Below, piece after piece: positions 53,245-64,000 of a DNA stretch of 64,000 nt. Source of the DNA: Sorangium cellulosum (GTDB lineage: Bacteria > Myxococcota_A > Polyangia > Polyangiales > Polyangiaceae); the NCBI RefSeq assembly GCF_004135735.1, contig NZ_CP012670.1, forward strand, positions 5,534,501-5,598,500. Reading direction: 5' to 3'. A model generated the notes under the pieces. The model ran no database searches, was not told the DNA's origin, and saw only the letters and a list, made by a program, of their open reading frames with translations. Each line of letters begins with the position of its first letter. Position 1 is the stretch's first letter. Both the position numbers and the translations under genes were made by a program.

Positions 53245-54747
53245 TCACTCCGGATCGATGCGGTACACCGTGCCGTTGAACTCGGCCACGTAGAGCTCGC
53301 CGGCGCCGTCCTGCCCGAAGCTGGCGATGTTGAAGCCGAACGACTCGAGATCTCCCGTGCGGTCGACGGGCGCCGACGCCACCCCGCCCTCGTACGTCAG
53401 CGTCCAGATCCTGCCGCTGCAGAAGTCGCCATAGAAGTAGGACCCCCGGAGCCACGGGATCTTGCTGCCGCGGTAGACGTGGCCGCCGGTCACCGAGCAA
53501 TCCTCGATCTCGCGCCCGGCATGGGGGTACTCGGCGGCGGGCAGCGTGATGAGCCCCTCGGGATCGCAGTCCTCCGCCGGGACGAAGCAGTGCGCGCCCT
53601 CCATGCGGCGCCAGCCGTAGTTCCTCCCGCCGTGCCCCGCCGGCTCGATGTCGATCTCCTCCCACAGCATCTGCCCGACGTCGCCGATGTAGAGATCGCC
53701 CGTGCACGCGTCGAAGCTGAAGCGGTACGGGTTTCGCAGGCCGTAGCTCCAGATCTCGGGCCGGACGCCCTCGCCGGTCATGTTCCCCGGCGGGATGCGG
53801 TACGGGTGCGTCGCGACGTCGAGGCGGAGCATCTTGCCGAGCAGCGTCGAGAGATCCTGGCCATTGCCGGTGGCCGAGTGGCCTTCCCCGTGATCGTTGC
53901 TGTTCCCGCCGTCGCCGAGCCCGACATAGAGAAAGCCGTCGCGCGGGCTGAACTCGATGGATCCGCCGTTGTGCTTCCGCTGCGGCTGCGCCTGCTCGAG
54001 GTACGTGGCCACCGGGGTCGGATCGGCCTCGTCCGCGCTCGCGCCCCGCCTGAACTCGACGACCCGGGTGTCGCCGCCCGTGGCCCTGTCCGAGTAGTGC
54101 ACGAAGAAGCGGCCGTTCTGCGCGTAGTCCGGGTGGAAGGCGAGGCCGAGGAGCCCGCGCTCGTCGCCGCTGCCCACGAACAGGACGAGCTCCTGGATGT
54201 CGAGGAACGACGAGAGCTCGGTCGCGCCGTCCTGGAGGACGAAGATCTCGCCGGCCTGCGACACGATGAAGAGGCGCGTCGGATCGCCCGGCGCCGATTT
54301 CACGAGCAGCGGGTACACGATGCCCGAGACGAGCGGGGTGAGCTTCAGCGCTCCCTCGGCCCCGCGCGGCGGCGAGCAGTCCACGCCCGCCGCGGGCTCG
54401 CCGCCGCCCCCGCCGGAGCCGCCGCTCGCGCTCGCGCCGCCGCCCCCGCCGGAGCCGCCGCTCGCGCCGCCGCCCCCGCCGGAGCCGCCGCTCGCGCTCG
54501 CCGCGCCGCCGTGGCCAGCGCCGCCGCTCGCGCTCGCCTCGCCGCCGTGACCAGCGCCGCCGCTCGCGCTCGCCGCGCTGCCCGGGCTCGCCCCGCCGCC
54601 GCCTGCCGCCGGGGCGCCGCCCGCCGCGCTGACCGAGAGCGGCGAGAGCGACTCCTCGCTCGAGCAGCCGACGAGGGCGAGCCCGGCCGCCGCGGGGACC
54701 GCGACGGAGAGGAGGGGGAGTAGAAGCGTCGAGCCCGCTGGCCTCAT
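53245..54747 (-). CDS. PQQ-type sugar dehydrogenase lipoprotein
   Basis: 500 aa. Signal peptide with lipobox LVGC (Cys28). A Gly/Ser/Ala low-complexity linker (about 35-115: ASASGGSGGGGG units) leads to a beta-propeller of the soluble glucose/sorbosone dehydrogenase family. It shows IVSQAGEIFVLQDG, GLLGLAFHPDYAQNGRFFVHYS, KHNGGSIEFSPRDGFLYVGLGDGG, EIWSYGLRNPYRFSFD and GSYFYGDFCSGRIW. These enzymes oxidise sugars at the cell surface with pyrroloquinoline quinone, but some members bind no PQQ; the substrate is open. Four Cys in the C-terminal half could form disulfides. ATG 54747. Divergent from the respiratory operon. Confidence 0.88.
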   Translation of the reverse strand: MRPAGSTLLLPLLSVAVPAAAGLALVGCSSEESLSPLSVSAAGGAPAAGGGGASPGSAASASGGAGHGGEASASGGAGHGGAASASGGSGGGGGASGGSGGGGGASASGGSGGGGGEPAAGVDCSPPRGAEGALKLTPLVSGIVYPLLVKSAPGDPTRLFIVSQAGEIFVLQDGATELSSFLDIQELVLFVGSGDERGLLGLAFHPDYAQNGRFFVHYSDRATGGDTRVVEFRRGASADEADPTPVATYLEQAQPQRKHNGGSIEFSPRDGFLYVGLGDGGNSNDHGEGHSATGNGQDLSTLLGKMLRLDVATHPYRIPPGNMTGEGVRPEIWSYGLRNPYRFSFDACTGDLYIGDVGQMLWEEIDIEPAGHGGRNYGWRRMEGAHCFVPAEDCDPEGLITLPAAEYPHAGREIEDCSVTGGHVYRGSKIPWLRGSYFYGDFCSGRIWTLTYEGGVASAPVDRTGDLESFGFNIASFGQDGAGELYVAEFNGTVYRIDPE

Positions 54748-55001
54748 GAGGTGAGGATATCGCAGCGCCCCACGCCGGAAGGCGAAGATCGGCTATCTCG
54801 CCCGCGCGCCCGCGCCGCGCCGTACGCGCTCGCCCGCGCGAGCGCGACATGCACGCCGGACGGCGCCGCTCCGGGGGGCGCCGCAGCGAGGCGGGCGCGC
54901 CGCCCGAGACGCGGCGAGATCGCGAAACGAGCCCTCCCATCACCGCATCGATGGAGATGGCCGCGCCGCCGCACCCTGAGCGGAGCCGGCCCCACGAGAG
55001 C

Positions 55002-55652
55002 ATGGCATCCGTTTTCCCGCGCTGGAGCAACACCGCATTCCGGGTAGCGCTCGCGATCCTCGTCCTCGGCGTGGTGACGGCCATCGCCGCGCCGATGATC
55101 TACGTGCGCACCGAGTGGAACACACGACAGAACCTGCCCATCGAGCAACCGGTGCAGTTCGATCACAGGCACCATGTGCAGGACGACGCCATCGCGTGCC
55201 GGTTCTGCCATCACACGGTCGAGCGGGCGGGCCCGGCGGGGATGCCGGACACGGCGCTGTGCATGGGGTGCCACAGCCAGATATGGAATCAGAGCCCCAA
55301 GCTGCAGCTCGTCCGCGCCAGCTATTTCTCCGACACGCCGATCGTCTGGAACCGCGTCTACAACGTGCCGGACTTCGTCTATTTCAGCCACGCGGCCCAC
55401 GTGAACAAGGGCGTCGGCTGCGTGACGTGCCATGGGCGCGTGGACCGGATGCCCGATGTCCACCAGGTGACCCCGCTGACCATGGGCTGGTGCATCGATT
55501 GCCACAGGGCGCCGGAGCGGCACCTCCGCCCGCTCTCCGCGATCACGGACATGGAGTGGGACGCCGGGCCCGACGCGGAGCGGATCGGCCGGCAAGTCGC
55601 GGAGGAGCTCGGCGTGCGGCGCCTCATCCACTGCTCGACCTGCCACAGGTGA
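55002..55652 (+). CDS. actA: Alternative complex III pentaheme cytochrome c ActA
   Basis: 216 aa. One N-terminal membrane helix (AFRVALAILVLGVVTAIAAPMIYV) is followed by a periplasmic domain with exactly five CxxCH haem sites: CRFCH, CMGCH, CVTCH, CIDCH and CSTCH. This is the ActA pentaheme layout of alternative complex III. It accepts electrons from the quinol/Fe-S part. ATG 55002 is taken because earlier in-frame ATGs (54951, 54957) only add charged sequence before the helix. It heads the act operon; actB begins 87 bp later. Confidence 0.92.
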   Translation: MASVFPRWSNTAFRVALAILVLGVVTAIAAPMIYVRTEWNTRQNLPIEQPVQFDHRHHVQDDAIACRFCHHTVERAGPAGMPDTALCMGCHSQIWNQSPKLQLVRASYFSDTPIVWNRVYNVPDFVYFSHAAHVNKGVGCVTCHGRVDRMPDVHQVTPLTMGWCIDCHRAPERHLRPLSAITDMEWDAGPDAERIGRQVAEELGVRRLIHCSTCHR

Positions 55653-55739
55653 GCGCGCGGGGGTCGACGAGGGGCAGCGGCGAGCGCGGAGCGCGACGAC
55701 GGGGGCGACGGCGCCGATCCACCGATGACCTGAAGAGGG

Positions 55740-58774
<3,035 letters not shown>

Positions 58775-58778
<4 letters not shown>

Positions 58779-60118
58779 CGCACCCGCTCCTCCTGGGGAG
58801 GCCCACGGACGAGGCGCTCTCCGAGCAGCTCCTGTCCGTCGTGTGGAAGCCGCGCTCCCGGCTGTGGTGGGCGGCGTTCGCGCTCGCGGGCGCCGGGACG
58901 GCGCTGCTCGTCTTCACCATCGCCTACACGGTCGTCTCGGGGATCGGGGTCTGGGGCAACAACATCCCCGTGGGCTGGGCGTTCGGGATCATCAACTTCG
59001 TGTTCTGGGTCGGCATCGGGCACGCGGGGACGTTCATCTCCGCGATCCTGCTCCTGCTCGAGCAGCGCTGGCGCACGAGCATCAACCGGTTCGCCGAGGC
59101 GATGACGCTCTTCGCGGTCATCCAGGCGGGGCTCTATCCGCTCCTGCACCTCGGGCGGCCGTGGTTCGCGTACTGGCTCATCCCGTACCCCTCGACGCTC
59201 CAGATGTGGCCTCAGTTCAAGAGCGCGCTCCCGTGGGACGCGGCGGCCATCTTCACGTACTTCACGGTCTCTCTCGTGTTCTGGTACGTCGGCCTGCTCC
59301 CCGACTTCGCGTCCCTCCGCGACCGGGCGCCCGGCCGCGCCCGCAAGGTCATCTACGGGATCCTGTCGCTCGGCTGGCGCGGCTCCGCGCACGCCTACCG
59401 CCATTACCGGATCCTGTACGGGCTCCTCGCCGGGCTCGCGACGCCGCTCGTCCTCTCCGTGCACTCGATCGTGAGCAGCGATTTCGCGATGGCGCTCGTC
59501 CCGGGCTGGCACGCGACCATCTTCCCCCCGTTCTTCGTCGCCGGGGCCATCTTCTCCGGCTTCGCGATGGTGCTGACGCTGCTCATCCCGGCGCGCCGCG
59601 TCTTTCACATCGAGAACGTCGTCACCCAGCGGCACCTCGACAACCTGAGCAAGATGACGCTCGTCACGGCCTGGATCGTCATCTACGCGTACGTCATCGA
59701 GTTCTTCGCCGCCTGGTACAGCGGCTCCGACGCCGAGATCTATCAGTACTTCGTCGCCCGCCCCTTCGGGCCGAACAACGGCGTCTTCTGGGCGCAGATG
59801 ATCTGCAACGTCCTCGTCCCGCAGCTCCTCTGGTCCTCGAGGGTCCGGCAGAACGGCGTCCTGCTCTGGATCATCTCGATCCTCGTGAACGTCGGGATGT
59901 GGAGCGAGCGGTTCGTGATCATCGTCATGTCGCTGCAGCGCGAGTTCCTCCCGTCGGGGTGGCACGCGTTCCGGCCGACGTGGGTCGATATCTCGATGTT
60001 CGCCGGGACGTTCTGCTTCTTCCTGCTCCTGTTCCTGATCTTCCTGCGCCTCTTCCCGTTCATCCCGGTGGCCGAGGTCAAGGAGCTGAACCACGAGCTC
60101 GGCAAGGAGGAGCACTGA
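58775..60118 (+). CDS. actC: Alternative complex III membrane subunit ActC (NrfD-like)
   Basis: 447 aa, GTG 58775 overlapping the actB stop. About ten membrane helices (FALAGAGTALLVFTIAYTVV, WAFGIINFVFWVGIGHAGTF, FTYFTVSLVFWYVGLL and later ones), the NrfD/PsrC fold. Members bind menaquinol and may conduct protons. HAGTFISAILLLLEQRWR and the WHATIFPPFFVAGAIFSG segment are typical of the ActC group. ActF is its paralogue in the same operon. Confidence 0.94.
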
Positions 60119-60119
60119 C

Positions 60120-60653
60120 ATGAAGAGAGGCCTGCTGGCGGAGTTCGAGACGCCCGAGGCGATGCTCCGCGCCATCAAGGAGCTCAGGAGCCGCGGCTAC
60201 AGGAGGCTCGACGCGTTCACGCCGTACCCGGTGCACGGCGTCGACGAGGCGCTCGGCCTCCGCCGCTCGCCGCTCAACTGGATCCTCCTGCCCTTCTCGC
60301 TCGCGGGCGCGGCGGGGGGCTACCTCGTCCAGTGGTACCTCAACGCGGTCGACTATCCGGTCGTCGTCGGCGGGCGGCCCGCGCACGCGGCCCCGGCCTT
60401 CGTGCCGATCACCTTCGAGATGATGGTGCTCACGACCGCCCTCGTCGGGCTCGTCGCGATGGTCCTCCTCTCGAAGCTGCCAGAGCTCTGGAGTCCGGTG
60501 TTCGAGGTCCCGGGGTTCGAGCGCGCCACCCTCGATCGGTTCTGGATCGGCATCGACGCCCGCGACCCGACGCTCATCCGGCCCATCGCCGAGCGCGATC
60601 TCACGGCGCTCGGCGCGCGCACGGTGGCCTGGGCCGGAAAGGAGCGGCCGTGA
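60120..60653 (+). CDS. actD: Alternative complex III subunit ActD (DUF3341)
   Basis: 177 aa. An N-terminal soluble part begins LLAEFETPEAMLRAIKELRSRGYRRLDAFTPYPVHGVDEAL, diagnostic for DUF3341/ActD. Two membrane helices follow (LNWILLPFSLAGAAGGYLVQWY and VPITFEMMVLTTALVGLVAMVLL), with a C-terminal cytoplasmic tail. Structural subunit of the complex without cofactors. It begins one base after the actC stop; its own stop overlaps actE (GTGA). Confidence 0.93.
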   Translation: MKRGLLAEFETPEAMLRAIKELRSRGYRRLDAFTPYPVHGVDEALGLRRSPLNWILLPFSLAGAAGGYLVQWYLNAVDYPVVVGGRPAHAAPAFVPITFEMMVLTTALVGLVAMVLLSKLPELWSPVFEVPGFERATLDRFWIGIDARDPTLIRPIAERDLTALGARTVAWAGKERP

Positions 60654-61312
60654 GGCGCGGCGGGCTCCTCTCGCCCGGTCGGCTCGCCGCGCCCGTCGCG
60701 CTCGGCGCGGCGCTCGGCCTCGCGGGGTGCGAGCCGACCGTCCCGACGGGCCCTGCCACGGACACGCCCGGCGAGTCCGACCTGCTGGACCTCGAGCGCA
60801 TGCTCCGCCAGCACCGCTTCGTCCCCTACCAGCCGTCGGAGCTCTTCCTCGACGGCGCGGCGATGCGCCGCCCGCCGGAGGGCACGGTGCCGCACGACGA
60901 GGTGACCGGCGATCCCGCGCTCACCCGCGGGGTCGTGGGTGGCGCGCACGCGACGCGCTTCCCGATCCCGGTCACGATCGAGCTCGTCCGGTACGGGAAG
61001 GAGCGATACGACATCTTCTGCTCCGCCTGCCACGGCGTCGCCGGAGATGGCGAGTCGGAGGTCGCGCGGAACATGACGCAGCGGCGCCCGCCGTCGCTCG
61101 TCGACGCGCGCGTGCAGGCGTTCCCGCCCGGCCGCATCTACCAGGTCATCGTCGAGGGGTACGGCCTCATGCGCTCCTACGCGCCGCAGATCCCGCTCAG
61201 GGAGCGCTGGGCGATCGTCGCCTACGTGAAGGCGCTCGGCAGGAGCCGCGCCGCCGATCTCGACGCGCTGCCCCCGCCGCTCCGCGAGCGCGCCCGGAAG
61301 GAGCTCCCATGA
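60650..61312 (+). CDS. actE: Alternative complex III monoheme cytochrome c ActE
   Basis: 220 aa from GTG 60650, overlapping the actD stop. Lipoprotein signal with LAGC (Cys27). A single haem-c site CSACHG lies at about 124-129 in the cytochrome c fold (DIFCSACHGVAGDGESEVARN, and Met in GLMRSYAPQI as probable axial ligand). It shuttles electrons from ActA toward the oxidase. Its stop overlaps actF (ATGA). Confidence 0.93.
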   Translation: MRRGGLLSPGRLAAPVALGAALGLAGCEPTVPTGPATDTPGESDLLDLERMLRQHRFVPYQPSELFLDGAAMRRPPEGTVPHDEVTGDPALTRGVVGGAHATRFPIPVTIELVRYGKERYDIFCSACHGVAGDGESEVARNMTQRRPPSLVDARVQAFPPGRIYQVIVEGYGLMRSYAPQIPLRERWAIVAYVKALGRSRAADLDALPPPLRERARKELP

Positions 61313-62496
61313 ACCGACGTATCCCCACCTTCCACGGCGGACGCGCGATCGTCACGCGGTCGCTCGCCCTCGCGCTCCTCGGCGCGATCCTGCTCGTCGT
61401 CGGCGCGCTCGCGGACCCGACGCGGTTCTTCTACGCCTACCTCGCGGCGCACGCGTTCGCGGTGAGCACGGCGGTGGGCGCGCTCATCTTTCTCATGATC
61501 TGCCACGCGATGGGCGCGACCTGGCCCGTGGCCGTCCGCCGCCTGCTGGAGGGGATCATCGGGACGCTGCCGGTCCTGGCGCTCCTGTTCATCCCGCTCG
61601 TGTTCGGGCTGGATCGGCTCTACGGCGAGTGGCTCCACCCCGAGTCGATCGAGAGCGAGCACGTCCGGGAGCTCGTGCTCCACAAGACGCCGTACCTCAA
61701 CCGCCCCTTCTTCCTGGTCAGGACGGCGCTCTATTTCGTCGTCTGGATCGCCTTCGCCGCGCTGCTCCGCGGCGGGTCGATCCGGGGCGACGCCCGCCCG
61801 GAGCTCGCGGGCGGCGGGCGGCTCCGCGTGATCAGCATCGCGGGCCTGCCGCCCGTCGGGCTGACCCTCTCGTTCGCCGCCTTCGACTGGCTCATGTCCC
61901 TCCAGCCGACGTGGGTCTCGACGATGTTCCCCGTGTACGTCTTCGCCGGCGGCTTCGTCGCGGCGATAGCGGTCCTCACGGTGCTCGCGTTCGCCACGGA
62001 GCGCGCCGGGCTCCTGCCCGTGCTGAGCTCGTCGCATTACTACGCGCTCGGCAGGCTCCTGCTCGCGTTCACGATCTTCTGGGCCTACGCCGCGTTCTTC
62101 CAGTTCATGCTGATATGGATCGCGGACAGGCCCGAGGAGGCGGAGTTCTACCTGCACCGCGCCCACGGCCCGTGGGGCGTCGTGAGCGTCGTCATGGTGG
62201 TCGCGCGCTTCGTGCTCCCGTTCTTCGTGCTGCTCAATTACCGGATCAAGCGCAGGCCGGCCTGGCTGTCCGCGGTGGCGGCCTGGATCCTCGCCGCGCA
62301 TTACATCGATGTCCACTGGCTGGTCGTGCCCGACGCGCCGGGCGAGCGCGCGCCGTACCACTGGCTCGACATCGCGGCGCTGCTCGCCGTGGTCGGCCCG
62401 TGCGTCGCGTTCGCCGCGCTGAGGCTGCGCGGCAAGCCGCTCGTCCCCGTCAACGACCCGGCGCTGCCGGCCGCCCTCCGCTACGAGAGCGTATGA
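61309..62496 (+). CDS. actF: Alternative complex III membrane subunit ActF
   Basis: 395 aa. About ten membrane helices (ALALLGAILLVVGALADPTRFF, FAVSTAVGALIFLMICHAMG, TLPVLALLFIPLVFGLDRLY and more), a DUF-type NrfD relative and paralogue of ActC. DWLMSLQPTWVSTMFPVYVFAGGF and SSHYYALGRLLLAFTIFWAYAAF are typical of ActF. ATG 61309 overlaps the actE stop and its own stop overlaps the next gene. Confidence 0.93.
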   Translation: MNRRIPTFHGGRAIVTRSLALALLGAILLVVGALADPTRFFYAYLAAHAFAVSTAVGALIFLMICHAMGATWPVAVRRLLEGIIGTLPVLALLFIPLVFGLDRLYGEWLHPESIESEHVRELVLHKTPYLNRPFFLVRTALYFVVWIAFAALLRGGSIRGDARPELAGGGRLRVISIAGLPPVGLTLSFAAFDWLMSLQPTWVSTMFPVYVFAGGFVAAIAVLTVLAFATERAGLLPVLSSSHYYALGRLLLAFTIFWAYAAFFQFMLIWIADRPEEAEFYLHRAHGPWGVVSVVMVVARFVLPFFVLLNYRIKRRPAWLSAVAAWILAAHYIDVHWLVVPDAPGERAPYHWLDIAALLAVVGPCVAFAALRLRGKPLVPVNDPALPAALRYESV

Positions 62497-62888
62497 CGAC
62501 CAAGTACCGACGTCCCGACGTAACCCAGGAAGAGGATCGCGTCCCGTGGCGAGGATTCCTGGCGATCACCTTCGCCGTCGTCGTCATCTTCGTCATCCTG
62601 GCCGGCTGGTCGTGGATGATCCTGCGCGGGCGCGAGGCGGCGCTGCGCCCGGCGGGCAGGGCCCCGGAGTACGCCAGGGAGGGCTTCCAGCCGCGCGGCG
62701 TGGTGGCCGGGGTGGATCAGCGGATCTTCGCGTCCCAGGAGGGCCCCGGCGAGGGCGGTATCGGCCTGATGCTGAACCGCAGGAAGCGCGAGGAGCTCGG
62801 CCGCTTCGGCTGGGTCGATCGGGAGCGCGGCCTCGTGCAGATCCCGATCGAGGACGCGATGCACCTCGTCGTGGAGGAGCACCGATGA
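62493..62888 (+). CDS. Small single-helix membrane protein in the act-sco operon
   Basis: 131 aa. One membrane helix at about 24-46 (ITFAVVVIFVILAGWSWMIL) with the N-terminus in the cytoplasm, then a periplasmic part rich in Gly and Arg (GIGLMLNRRKREELGRFGWVDRERGLVQIPIEDAMHLVVEEH). No cofactor motif. ATG 62493 overlaps the actF stop (ATGA) and its stop overlaps sco (ATGA), so it is made with the respiratory genes. It may be a small subunit or assembly factor of the complex III/oxidase. I do not recognise a named family. Confidence 0.8.
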   Translation: MTTKYRRPDVTQEEDRVPWRGFLAITFAVVVIFVILAGWSWMILRGREAALRPAGRAPEYAREGFQPRGVVAGVDQRIFASQEGPGEGGIGLMLNRRKREELGRFGWVDRERGLVQIPIEDAMHLVVEEHR

Positions 62889-63736
62889 GGGCGTGGCACC
62901 TCCCGGCCGCGGCCGCGCTGGCCCTCCTGTTCCCGTGCGCGCCCCGCGCGGCCGCCGCGGACGGGCCCCCCGGGGTCGAGCCGCCCGCGCTCCCGCCCGC
63001 CGCGCGCGAGGTGGGCATCGACGAGCGCCCCGGGCGCGCCATCGACACGGCGCTCGCCTTCGAGGACATGACGGGGCGGCGCGCGCCGCTCGCCGAGCAC
63101 TTCGACGGACAGCGGCCGGTCCTCGTCACCCTGGCCTACTTCCGCTGCCCGATGCTCTGCGACCTCGTGCTGCGCGGCCTGGTCTCCGGCCTCAAGCGGC
63201 TCGACTACCACGTCGGCGACCAGTACCGCGCGCTCACGGTGAGCTTCGATCCCCGGGATACGCCGGAGGCCGCGGCCCGGAAGCGGACAGCCACGCTGTC
63301 GGCGCTGGGCCCGGGGGGCGCGGCGGGCGCGGACGCCTGGCCGTTCCTCACGGGTGAGCAGCCCGAGATCCGCGCGCTCACGGACGATCTCGGCTTCCGC
63401 TACGCGTACGAGGCGGACACGGACCAGTACGCGCACCCGGCGGGCGTCTTCGTGCTCACGCCGGAGGGGCGCATCTCCCGGGTCCTCTACGGCGCCGAGT
63501 TCTCCGCCCGGGACCTCCGGCTCGCGCTCCTCGAGGCCAGCCGCGGGCAGGTCGGCACCGCCTTCGATCGCGTCATCATGACCTGTTATCGGTACGACCC
63601 CGCGAGCCGCCGCTACGGCCCGTACGTGATGGGCCTCTTGCGGCTCGGGGGCGCCGCGATCCTCTGCGGCGTCGTCACGGCGCTCGCCCTCTTCCGGTGG
63701 TCGGGGCGGAGAAGGAGACAGGAGGGCGCGCGATGA
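62885..63736 (+). CDS. SCO1/SenC-family copper chaperone
   Basis: 283 aa. Signal peptide about 1-24. The thioredoxin-like SCO domain has the copper-binding CPMLC (about 92-96) and the conserved His in QYAHPAGVFVL (about 182). A membrane helix near the C-terminus (LGGAAILCGVVTALALF) is an addition beyond the usual SCO end. SCO proteins deliver copper to the CuA site of cytochrome c oxidase subunit II, encoded next. ATG 62885 overlaps the previous stop, and its stop overlaps coxB (ATGA). Confidence 0.93.
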   Translation: MRAWHLPAAAALALLFPCAPRAAAADGPPGVEPPALPPAAREVGIDERPGRAIDTALAFEDMTGRRAPLAEHFDGQRPVLVTLAYFRCPMLCDLVLRGLVSGLKRLDYHVGDQYRALTVSFDPRDTPEAAARKRTATLSALGPGGAAGADAWPFLTGEQPEIRALTDDLGFRYAYEADTDQYAHPAGVFVLTPEGRISRVLYGAEFSARDLRLALLEASRGQVGTAFDRVIMTCYRYDPASRRYGPYVMGLLRLGGAAILCGVVTALALFRWSGRRRRQEGAR

Positions 63737-64000
63737 ACGAGCTCTTGCGACAGCTGCTCTTCTTGCCGGAGCAGCGCTCCTCGCTGGCGCGCGAGATCGA
63801 CGAGCTGCACTACATCGTCATCGGGATCACGATGGGCGGGGCCTTCCTGATCACGATCATCGGAGGCTATTTCCTCATCCGCTACCGCCGGCGGGGCGCC
63901 GACACCTCGCAGCCCCACCCCGGGACCCTCGTGCGACCGGCGATCTTCCTGGAAGTGGCGGCGCTGATCGCGCTCGGCTTCATCTTCCTCGGGTTCTGGA
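63733..64000 (+). CDS. coxB: Cytochrome c oxidase subunit II (5' part only)
   Basis: 89 codons are visible before the window ends. Two membrane helices (LHYIVIGITMGGAFLITIIGGYFL and IFLEVAALIALGFIFLGFW) separated by a short basic/Pro loop, the topology of subunit II. The CuA domain lies beyond the edge. Overlap with the SCO gene (ATGA) supports the call. Terminal oxidase fed by the alternative complex III. Confidence 0.8.
   Translation, partial: MNELLRQLLFLPEQRSSLAREIDELHYIVIGITMGGAFLITIIGGYFLIRYRRRGADTSQPHPGTLVRPAIFLEVAALIALGFIFLGFW

Overview
The window is about 70% GC or higher, with almost every third codon position G or C. It reads like a chromosomal stretch of a myxobacterium of the Sorangium/Polyangium type. 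Supporting signs are two Ser/Thr protein kinases (one with a myxobacterial-style HRD-M-S-P catalytic loop), gliding-type PilZ proteins, type IV pilus motors, TSP3-OmpA lipoproteins, an alternative complex III operon, and a lexA promoter whose spacer resembles the Myxococcus xanthus LexA motif. This placement is inferred from gene content; there is no rRNA here. I see no insertion sequence, prophage or CRISPR array.

Layout, 1-12 kb: the 3'-truncated FHA gene (minus); pilB-pilT; lexA; a DUF4398/OmpA envelope pair; a secreted barrel-like protein; an intergenic palindrome; two divergent PilZ genes and a membrane protein of unknown role. 12-22 kb (mostly minus): tRNA-Val(CAC), mlaD-mlaF, a 124-bp dispersed hairpin element, recJ, secF, secD, yajC and an orphan 2-oxoacid:ferredoxin oxidoreductase alpha-like gene. 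22-32 kb: tRNA-Val(GAC)-thrS-infC, a Ser/Thr kinase, an SMI1/KNR4 protein, glgB and an aldehyde dehydrogenase.

32-42 kb is the most distinctive region. On the minus strand lie a NodC/hyaluronan-synthase-like processive glycosyltransferase, an HlyD-like coiled-coil membrane protein, a LamG-like secreted protein, a TolC-like outer-membrane protein, a WbqC-like protein, a SAM methyltransferase and a PIG-L (LmbE) de-N-acetylase. A NodB-type polysaccharide deacetylase lipoprotein is divergent on the plus strand. Together they look like a synthase-dependent glycan synthesis, modification and export locus with Nod-factor-like logic (polymerase, deacetylases, methyltransferase). AT-richer leader DNA and a second copy of the dispersed hairpin lie inside it.

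42-55 kb: Lon protease; an ECF sigma factor / proline-rich TPR membrane protein / GAQ-repeat outer-membrane protein operon; a Cys-rich lipoprotein; a TetR regulator; a kinase plus TPR/PEGA-type partner; and a PQQ-type sugar dehydrogenase lipoprotein. 55-64 kb: a tightly coupled respiratory operon encoding alternative complex III (ActA-ActF), a small membrane protein, the copper chaperone SCO, and the start of cytochrome c oxidase subunit II, which runs off the window. Quinol oxidation by ActB/C/F would feed electrons through the ActA and ActE haems to the oxidase encoded downstream.
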